A stretch of DNA of 9,966 nt from Candidatus Aenigmatarchaeota archaeon (GTDB lineage: Archaea; Aenigmatarchaeota; Aenigmatarchaeia; QMZP01; JACQNV01), in the NCBI GenBank assembly GCA_016202865.1, contig JACQNV010000074.1, positions 1 to 9,966 of the forward strand, read 5' to 3'. Position numbers and translations under genes: made by a program. Every line of letters begins with the position of its first letter. Position 1 is the first letter of the stretch. Under the pieces are notes generated by a model. That model did not search any database, was not told the origin of the DNA, and saw nothing but the letters and a program-made list of their open reading frames with translations. Below, piece by piece: positions 6,197 through 9,966 of this stretch.

Positions 6197-6763
6197 TTAT
6201 TGCTTTGCGCAAATATCTTTTCCCTTTTTGTCCAAAACTTCCTGGCTAATAAAAATATCTTTTCCATATCTCAAAGCAGTGGCGATTGCGTCTGTTGGTC
6301 TTGAATCCAAACTGAGTATTTTGTCTCCTTGCCTGACTATAAGTCGTGCATAATAAATCTCATCTTCTTCTCTTTCTATCTTCGCTTGAAGCAGCTCGAT
6401 TTTGTAGTTGTCAAAAATTTCTTTTATCAAATCATGTGTCTGCGGCCTGAAATCTGTCACATTGCCAAGCCCGATAAGGATGGAATATACCTGCTGTTCA
6501 GTTGGTGTCATCAATACTCCTTTGCAACCTGAACTTATAACAAGAGAGTTTTCTATTACATCTATTTTGGCTTTTACGAAACCATCAAGGGAGAATGCTT
6601 TTAGTCCATCAGTGGTAAAATTACCTGAACTGGTTTGTATCTCAAAATCTGATTTTTGGTTGATATTTAGCTGGTTGAAAACAGTAGAAATTAGGCTGAT
6701 CACAATTGCTACGATTGCTAAAATCAGAATGTATTTGTTGTAGCTGTGCTTGCTTTTTGCCAT
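6197..6763 (-). CDS. Membrane-anchored bifunctional nuclease domain (DUF151) protein
   Basis: A 188-residue protein with one N-terminal membrane segment (about 11-30) followed by a BFN/DUF151 domain (about 60-185). The family hallmarks are present: 'FRPQTHDLIKEIFD' at 105-118 and 'LDSRPTDAIATALR' at 152-165, then 'DIFISQEVLDKKG' at 169-181. Bacterial and plant homologues have been reported to have RNase and DNase activity, and some are tied to stress responses; the archaeal role is not established. The N-terminal tail MAKSKHSYNK is positively charged and the segment has no lipobox or clear cleavage site. By the positive-inside rule this would put the domain outside the cytoplasm; that is inference. 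The family usually lacks such an anchor. The gene converges with the 109-residue protein gene. Confidence 0.88.
   Translation of the reverse strand: MAKSKHSYNKYILILAIVAIVISLISTVFNQLNINQKSDFEIQTSSGNFTTDGLKAFSLDGFVKAKIDVIENSLVISSGCKGVLMTPTEQQVYSILIGLGNVTDFRPQTHDLIKEIFDNYKIELLQAKIEREEDEIYYARLIVRQGDKILSLDSRPTDAIATALRYGKDIFISQEVLDKKGKDICAKQ
6204..6230 (+). terminator. Palindrome and T-rich tract at a convergent gene end
   Basis: TTTGCGCAAA (6204-6213) is a perfect 10-base palindrome, followed by a T-rich stretch (TATCTTTTCCCTTTTTG). It lies about 20 bases after the stop of the plus-strand 109-residue gene and inside the last codons of the minus-strand nuclease gene. It could terminate plus-strand transcription. 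The palindrome is short, and part of it encodes ICAKQ, so this is a weak call. Confidence 0.35.
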
Positions 6764-6771
6764 ATAAAACG

Positions 6772-6779
6772 CTTATAAA
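6772..6779 (-). promoter_or_regulatory. Minus-strand TATA-like box near the nuclease-domain gene
   Basis: Read on the minus strand this is TTTATAAG, a good box A sequence. Its centre is only about 13 bases before the ATG at 6763, too close for a leaderless start at that codon. Another AT-rich element (TTAAATAATAT on the minus strand, around 6793-6803) lies at a better distance. Which one is used is unresolved. Confidence 0.35.
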
Positions 6780-6826
6780 TGTATAGAAAAATATATTATT
6801 TAAGTAAATATAAAGGTTGAAATAGG

Positions 6827-6834
6827 TTTTAAAC
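6827..6834 (+). promoter_or_regulatory. TATA box for the radical SAM gene
   Basis: TTTTAAAC is centred about 46 bases before the ATG at 6877. It predicts a leader of about 20 bases. That leader contains GGTGG (6869-6873), a Shine-Dalgarno match close to the start codon. Confidence 0.5.
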
Positions 6835-6876
6835 CACTTGAGCAGAAAATCTACTTCAATATGTTGTTGGTGGCCT

Positions 6877-8421
6877 ATGACAAAAATAGTTTTGCTTGCA
6901 GATCATACATTACTTAGCGAGTTTAGGAATATTCCTTTGGGTAATTTCTTGAGTTGTGTCCCTGTTGAAAGGGTTCCAGAAACATTGTTTAATTTTATAG
7001 CTCCTCTATGCCCTGATATTGATGGCCAGAGCAAGTTTGCACCTTATGGTCTGAGGAAAATAGAGGCCGGTCTTCTTAGAGATTTTAGAAGAGAAGATAT
7101 TGTTGTTGCCCACCCAAAACATGTCGATAGATTTATAGGGCCTGACACAGAGATTGTTGGGCTCCATGGCATGGATCCGCTAGGCCTTGGTCCTGTAAGT
7201 CTGATGTTTAGCTATGGCAACACATCTTACACAAAGAAAAGGTTTTTGGATTTGCTAAAAAGTTTGCCGAGGGGACCGCAATATAAGTACAAAACAGTTA
7301 TCGGTGGACCAGGAATGTGGCAGTTGGAATATAATCCACAGTACATGGACGAATATCACATTGATCATATTGTTTTTGGGGAAGCTGATTTGCAGATCGG
7401 TTCTGTTTTCAAGGATATAATACAAGGGAACCAGCCAAGAGTAATTAAGCTGAGGGGCGGTCCAAAAGCAGATCAGATACCTTCTATAGTTGGCCCCAGC
7501 ACAAGCGGTATAATTGAGGTTATGAGAGGCTGCGGCCGTGGTTGTCAATTCTGCGAAGTTACTTTGAGAGCAAACAGGTACTTACCATTTGATACTGTCA
7601 GGAAAGAGATAGAGTTGAATGTTAAAAACGGGCAGGCGAATGTCTGGGTGCATACTGATGATATGTTCATGTATAAATTTGAGAGCACAGGAAAGGATCC
7701 GATGATGATGAACCCAAATGTCGATGCGATAAAGGATTTGTTTACAATGATAATGAGCATTCCGGGGGTCAAAACAGCAAATCCAACACATGGAAGCATT
7801 TCGCCGGCTGTAGCAGAGCCGCAGCTAATTGCTGATTTATCCAAAATACTTAGAGGTGGACCACACCACTGGATCGGAATACAACAGGGATTGGAAACAG
7901 GTTCACCAAAACTGATGAAAAGGTATATGCCACTAAAGGTGAGGCCACTAAGTCCAGACGATTGGCAGGAAATTGTTATTGAATCTCTTCACAACTTTAA
8001 TAAAAGCTACTGGTTCCCTGCTTACACATTAATTACAGGCTTACCAGAGGAAACAACAGATGATGTCTTGGAAACAATACATCTTATAGATATGATGGAG
8101 GCTTTGCCAAACCAGCGCTGCAGCTTGGCTCCGCTTGCCTTTGTTCCAATAGGCGTGTTAAGAGGGAATGAAGCTTTCAATGCAGATGAGATGCTCGATG
8201 AGGCCAGGTTTAACTTTATTTACAGGTGCTGGAGGCATAATGTCTTGCAAGTAAAGGAGAATATGTGGAAGCTGCTTAACGGTCCGCTAAAAGGCGTCCT
8301 TTTCCTTATCAGCAAATTTGGAAGCGATGTTGTTTTGAAAGGATTGGAAACTTACGGAAGAAAGAGGGGCTTTGAGATCTGGAAACCAGACAGAAATGTG
8401 AAATTACCGATTTCTGTTTAA
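6877..8421 (+). CDS. Radical SAM protein with N-terminal B12-binding-like region
   Basis: A 514-residue cytoplasmic enzyme, substrate unknown. The N-terminal 200 residues have a Rossmann-like pattern (DIVVAHPKHVDRFI; VVGLHG-like EIVGLHGMDPLGLG at 92-105; TVIGGPG at 140-146; HIVFGEAD at 164-171), as in B12-binding radical SAM enzymes. The base-off DxHxxG motif is not visible, so cobalamin binding is uncertain. The radical SAM core begins at 'IIEVMRGCGRGCQFC', with C219, C223 and C226 as the CxxxCxxC ligands of the 4Fe-4S cluster. Later 'IGIQQGLETGSPKLMKRY' and 'FPAYTLITGLPEETTDD' are typical SAM-core segments. The C-terminal about 100 residues are helical and aromatic-rich. I chose ATG 6877, with GGTGG before it, over a TTG at 6838. 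It stands alone, so context gives no substrate. Confidence 0.88.
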   Translation: MTKIVLLADHTLLSEFRNIPLGNFLSCVPVERVPETLFNFIAPLCPDIDGQSKFAPYGLRKIEAGLLRDFRREDIVVAHPKHVDRFIGPDTEIVGLHGMDPLGLGPVSLMFSYGNTSYTKKRFLDLLKSLPRGPQYKYKTVIGGPGMWQLEYNPQYMDEYHIDHIVFGEADLQIGSVFKDIIQGNQPRVIKLRGGPKADQIPSIVGPSTSGIIEVMRGCGRGCQFCEVTLRANRYLPFDTVRKEIELNVKNGQANVWVHTDDMFMYKFESTGKDPMMMNPNVDAIKDLFTMIMSIPGVKTANPTHGSISPAVAEPQLIADLSKILRGGPHHWIGIQQGLETGSPKLMKRYMPLKVRPLSPDDWQEIVIESLHNFNKSYWFPAYTLITGLPEETTDDVLETIHLIDMMEALPNQRCSLAPLAFVPIGVLRGNEAFNADEMLDEARFNFIYRCWRHNVLQVKENMWKLLNGPLKGVLFLISKFGSDVVLKGLETYGRKRGFEIWKPDRNVKLPISV

Positions 8422-8437
8422 GCGCAGAAACAATGCA

Positions 8438-8446
8438 TTTATAAAT
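8438..8446 (+). promoter_or_regulatory. Distal TATA box upstream of L34e
   Basis: TTTATAAAT, an excellent box A sequence, lies about 100 bases before the L34e ATG. It would start transcription near 8468, giving a leader of about 80 bases or an independent short RNA. It is stronger by sequence than the proximal box at 8502. Confidence 0.45.
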
Positions 8447-8501
8447 TATAGATATCATACTATTGTAATCACTAGTATAGAACTGATACCAATTGCGTGA
8501 G

Positions 8502-8509
8502 TATAAAAG
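8502..8509 (+). promoter_or_regulatory. Proximal TATA box for L34e
   Basis: TATAAAAG is centred about 42 bases before the L34e ATG at 8547, predicting a leader of about 15 bases. It also shows that the longer reading starting at TTG 8493 is unlikely, because the box would lie inside the gene. Confidence 0.5.
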
Positions 8510-8546
8510 GAAAGATTCCTTAAAGAAAGCGCAGTTGTCTTTAAGT

Positions 8547-8819
8547 ATGCCGCGACCAGCATTGAGATCTAGATCATTAAGACAATTGAAGAGGAGGACA
8601 CCTGGGGGCAGGCCAACAATACTTTATCAAAGGCGCAGACCAGAACCAGCAAAATGCGCTTCATGCAAATCGGAGCTTGGCGGCGTTCCTAGATTGAGGC
8701 CTTCAGGCATATCAAAATTGGCAAAGACCAAACTCAGGCCTACTAGGTCTTATGGTGGCAATTTATGTCCATCATGCTTAAAGATTAGAATAAAACAAAA
8801 GGTTTTAAATCTTGGTTAG
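8547..8819 (+). CDS. rpl34e: Large-subunit ribosomal protein L34e
   Basis: A 90-residue protein of the archaeal and eukaryotic 50S/60S subunit. It begins MPRPALRSRSLRQ, then a basic N-terminal arm. It has the zinc-ribbon pairs C37-C40 (CASC) and C74-C77 (CPSC), with 'LGGVPRLRPS' and 'LRPTRSYGG' between them. These are the usual L34e features, and the length is normal. The start at 8547 is set by the conserved MPRP beginning. The L14e gene follows 16 bases after the stop. In many archaea L34e, a cytidylate kinase gene and L14e lie in that order; here no kinase gene lies between them. Confidence 0.95.
   Translation: MPRPALRSRSLRQLKRRTPGGRPTILYQRRRPEPAKCASCKSELGGVPRLRPSGISKLAKTKLRPTRSYGGNLCPSCLKIRIKQKVLNLG
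8803..8810 (+). promoter_or_regulatory. TATA box for L14e inside the L34e gene
   Basis: TTTTAAAT is centred about 29 bases before the L14e ATG at 8836, so L14e can be made as a leaderless mRNA. The box overlaps the last codons of L34e (K-V-L-N). A weak AGGT (8827-8830) also precedes the ATG and could serve a read-through transcript. Confidence 0.6.
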
Positions 8820-8835
8820 TAAATATAGGTAACTT

Positions 8836-9396
8836 ATGTCATTATTTGAAAACGGCAGGGTGTGTTTGAAGACAGCAGGAAGGGAAGCAGGCAGACTTTG
8901 CGTTGTTGTAAACAAGGTTGACGGCGACCATGTTCTTGTCACAGGACCCAGAGTACTCAGCGGCGTGAGGAGAAGGAAGTGCAATGTTGATCATTTAGAA
9001 CCCCTTCAACTGAAACTTACAATAAAGGCCGATGCACCCGATTCTGATGTTTTGGATTTACTTAAAAAAGAAGATGAGTTATTGAAAAAACTTGAATTAA
9101 AGGTGCCAACAGCCGAAGATATCAAAAAAGCTGAGGAATTGAGGAAGCAAAAGAAAGCTGATGCTGAGAAAAGGCAACAAGAAGCCAAAAAGAAAGAAGC
9201 TGAAAAACCAAAGGAAGTTAAGAAGGAGGATCCAAAAGCAGTCAAAACTGAAGCTAAAAAAGAGCCTGCAAAACAAGAGGAAAAGCTTTCTGAAGAAGAG
9301 AAGAAATTGACTGATAAGGCTGAGGAAGGCAAAACTGAGAAGCCAAAAGCAGCTCCTAAAAAAGAGGCAAAGCCTAAAGTTGAAAAGAAAGAATAG
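8836..9396 (+). CDS. rpl14e: Ribosomal protein L14e with a long Lys/Glu-rich tail
   Basis: A 186-residue large-subunit protein with a KOW-type beta-barrel at about 5-58: 'GRVCLKTAGREAGRLCVVV', then 'VLVTGPRVLSGVRRRKCNVDHLEPL'. This is the canonical archaeal L14e signature. Most archaeal L14e proteins are about 75-100 residues. From about residue 77 to the end this one is a low-complexity, charged run of Lys, Glu, Ala and Pro with no aromatic residue, Cys, His or Asn. It looks like a partly helical (KKEDELLKKLELK) then disordered extension. Eukaryotic L14e also carries Lys/Ala-rich tails, but homology of the tails is not implied. The gene has its own TATA box. Confidence 0.93.
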   Translation: MSLFENGRVCLKTAGREAGRLCVVVNKVDGDHVLVTGPRVLSGVRRRKCNVDHLEPLQLKLTIKADAPDSDVLDLLKKEDELLKKLELKVPTAEDIKKAEELRKQKKADAEKRQQEAKKKEAEKPKEVKKEDPKAVKTEAKKEPAKQEEKLSEEEKKLTDKAEEGKTEKPKAAPKKEAKPKVEKKE

Positions 9397-9410
9397 ATTC
9401 ATAGATAGCG

Positions 9411-9418
9411 TTTAAAAG
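9411..9418 (+). promoter_or_regulatory. TATA box for the 67-residue protein
   Basis: TTTAAAAG in the 42-base gap after L14e is centred about 25 bases before the ATG at 9439. The spacing predicts a leaderless transcript and supports this start codon. No Shine-Dalgarno sequence is visible. Confidence 0.6.
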
Positions 9419-9438
9419 CTTATTCTGTAAAATTAAGC

Positions 9439-9642
9439 ATGGAAATTGTTGATCGGACTTTAGATTTTTTAAGATTTGTACAAGGCGAAATACAAATTGG
9501 AATGGCTCTAGGCCACTTTGGACGATATATTGCTACAGAGGATCCTCTTTATTTACGGTTGACTAGAGAAGAGTTGGCTGAGGCTGACAAAAAAGGTGTT
9601 AGCACAGAATATGCAAGGGATTTCATAGAAAGGCACCGATAG
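9439..9642 (+). CDS. Uncharacterised 67-residue protein
   Basis: I do not recognise this small protein. It looks almost fully helical: MEIVDRTLDFLRFVQGEIQI, then a break around GHFGRY, then 'REELAEADKKG' and 'TEYARDFIERHR'. It is acidic overall, has no Cys and no signal or membrane segment. A well-placed TATA box and in-frame codon use like its neighbours support it as a real gene. It sits where many archaea have the tRNA pseudouridine synthase gene cbf5/truB downstream of L14e, but it has no similarity to that much larger enzyme. It is 36 bases upstream of the SET-domain gene. Confidence 0.6.
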   Translation: MEIVDRTLDFLRFVQGEIQIGMALGHFGRYIATEDPLYLRLTREELAEADKKGVSTEYARDFIERHR

Positions 9643-9660
9643 CAATAGATCTTATTTTTC

Positions 9661-9670
9661 GGTGGAAGGA
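9661..9670 (+). promoter_or_regulatory. Ribosome binding site for the SET-domain gene
   Basis: GGTGGAAGGA contains GGTGG and GGA matches to the archaeal anti-Shine-Dalgarno sequence and ends 8 bases before the ATG at 9679. Its presence, with no good TATA box in the 36-base gap, suggests cotranscription with the upstream small gene. Confidence 0.5.
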
Positions 9671-9678
9671 AAATAAAT

Positions 9679-9966
9679 ATGAATGTTATCGTTAAAGGAT
9701 CGGAAATCGATGGCAAAGGTGTTTTTGCAGCACGGGATTTTAAAAGGGGGGAAGTTGTGTTAGACTGGAGCGATTCTCCTATATTAACTCCAGAGCAAGC
9801 GGAGAAAATATCGGAAGAAGATAAAAAATATATTTATTACAACGGCGATAAACGAGTTCTGGTTAGACCCCCTGCAAGATTCGTTAATCATTCATGCGAT
9901 CCTAATACATTTATCCGCGACTTTTTTGGGATAGCAAAAAAGGACATTAAAAAAGGTGACGAAATC
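9679..9966 (+). CDS. SET-domain protein, 3' end outside the window
   Basis: The first 96 residues of a SET-domain protein, probably a protein-lysine methyltransferase using S-adenosylmethionine. The N-terminal 'VIVKGSEIDGKGVFAARDFKRGEVVL' (3-28) is the typical opening strand pair with the G-x-G SAM-binding site. 'RFVNHSCDPN' (67-76) is the hallmark NHSCxPN motif that forms part of the SAM pocket and catalytic site. 'AKKDIKKGDEI' follows, as expected before the catalytic Tyr region, which lies beyond the window end. There is no fused domain before the SET core. Substrate is unknown; in archaea, lysine methylation of chromatin proteins and ribosomal or replication proteins is known. Confidence 0.9.
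   Translation, partial: MNVIVKGSEIDGKGVFAARDFKRGEVVLDWSDSPILTPEQAEKISEEDKKYIYYNGDKRVLVRPPARFVNHSCDPNTFIRDFFGIAKKDIKKGDEI

Noticed and set aside
6171..6743. Plus-strand open frames across the nuclease-domain gene
   Set aside because: They are antisense to a recognised DUF151 domain and show no domain, signal or start-site support.
8493..8546. An 18-residue N-terminal extension of L34e starting at TTG
   Set aside because: The conserved L34e start is MPRP at 8547, and the proximal TATA box lies inside the proposed extension.
9064..9396. The Lys/Glu-rich tail of L14e as a separate gene fused by a frameshift
   Set aside because: The reading frame is continuous from the KOW core, and no start codon with a promoter lies at the join.
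9006..9402. Two minus-strand open frames rich in Phe, Ser and Leu
   Set aside because: They are the antisense reading of the Lys/Glu codons of the L14e tail, where AAG and GAA runs give CTT and TTC on the other strand.

Overview
The window looks archaeal. It encodes ribosomal proteins L34e and L14e, which bacteria lack. Most genes are preceded by TATA boxes of the TTTATAAA or TTTTAAAT type. At four genes (2468, 4817, 8836, 9439) the box sits about 27 bases before the start codon, which suggests leaderless mRNAs. The DNA is AT-rich. The secreted proteins carry Cys motifs of the 'CGD..C...C..DCG' and 'C..(S/G)DC.S.YC...VC' kind, which I associate from memory with DPANN-type archaea. A DPANN-like lineage is therefore plausible but not proven.

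The left half (51-5770) is a cell-envelope locus. A minus-strand lipoprotein with FxLyD-like domains (51-944) diverges from a plus-strand run of exported proteins. The plus run is a two-gene unit that occurs twice in tandem. Each unit has a large secreted protein built from 'GWN'-type beta repeats with a C-terminal four-Cys tail (1008-1976 and 2468-4219), followed by a small lipoprotein with an N-terminal 'SP...GPDVTI' Ig-like region (1989-2426 and 4262-4756). Next comes a lipoprotein that is a glycoside hydrolase of the GH113 (beta-mannanase-like) type (4817-5770).

The middle (5855-6763) holds an unrecognised 109-residue protein, converging with a minus-strand, membrane-anchored bifunctional-nuclease-domain (DUF151) protein. 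A gene for a radical SAM protein with an N-terminal Rossmann/B12-type region follows (6877-8421).

The right part (8547-9966) is a ribosomal and protein-modification patch: L34e, then L14e with a Lys/Glu-rich tail of about 110 residues, a 67-residue unknown, and the first 96 residues of a SET-domain protein that runs off the window.

There are no rRNA or tRNA genes, CRISPR arrays, insertion sequences or gene-free stretches over 300 bases. The longest gaps are 125 bases (8422-8546) and 113 bases (6764-6876). Both hold promoters. Positions 1-50 hold only AT-rich sequence downstream of the first gene.
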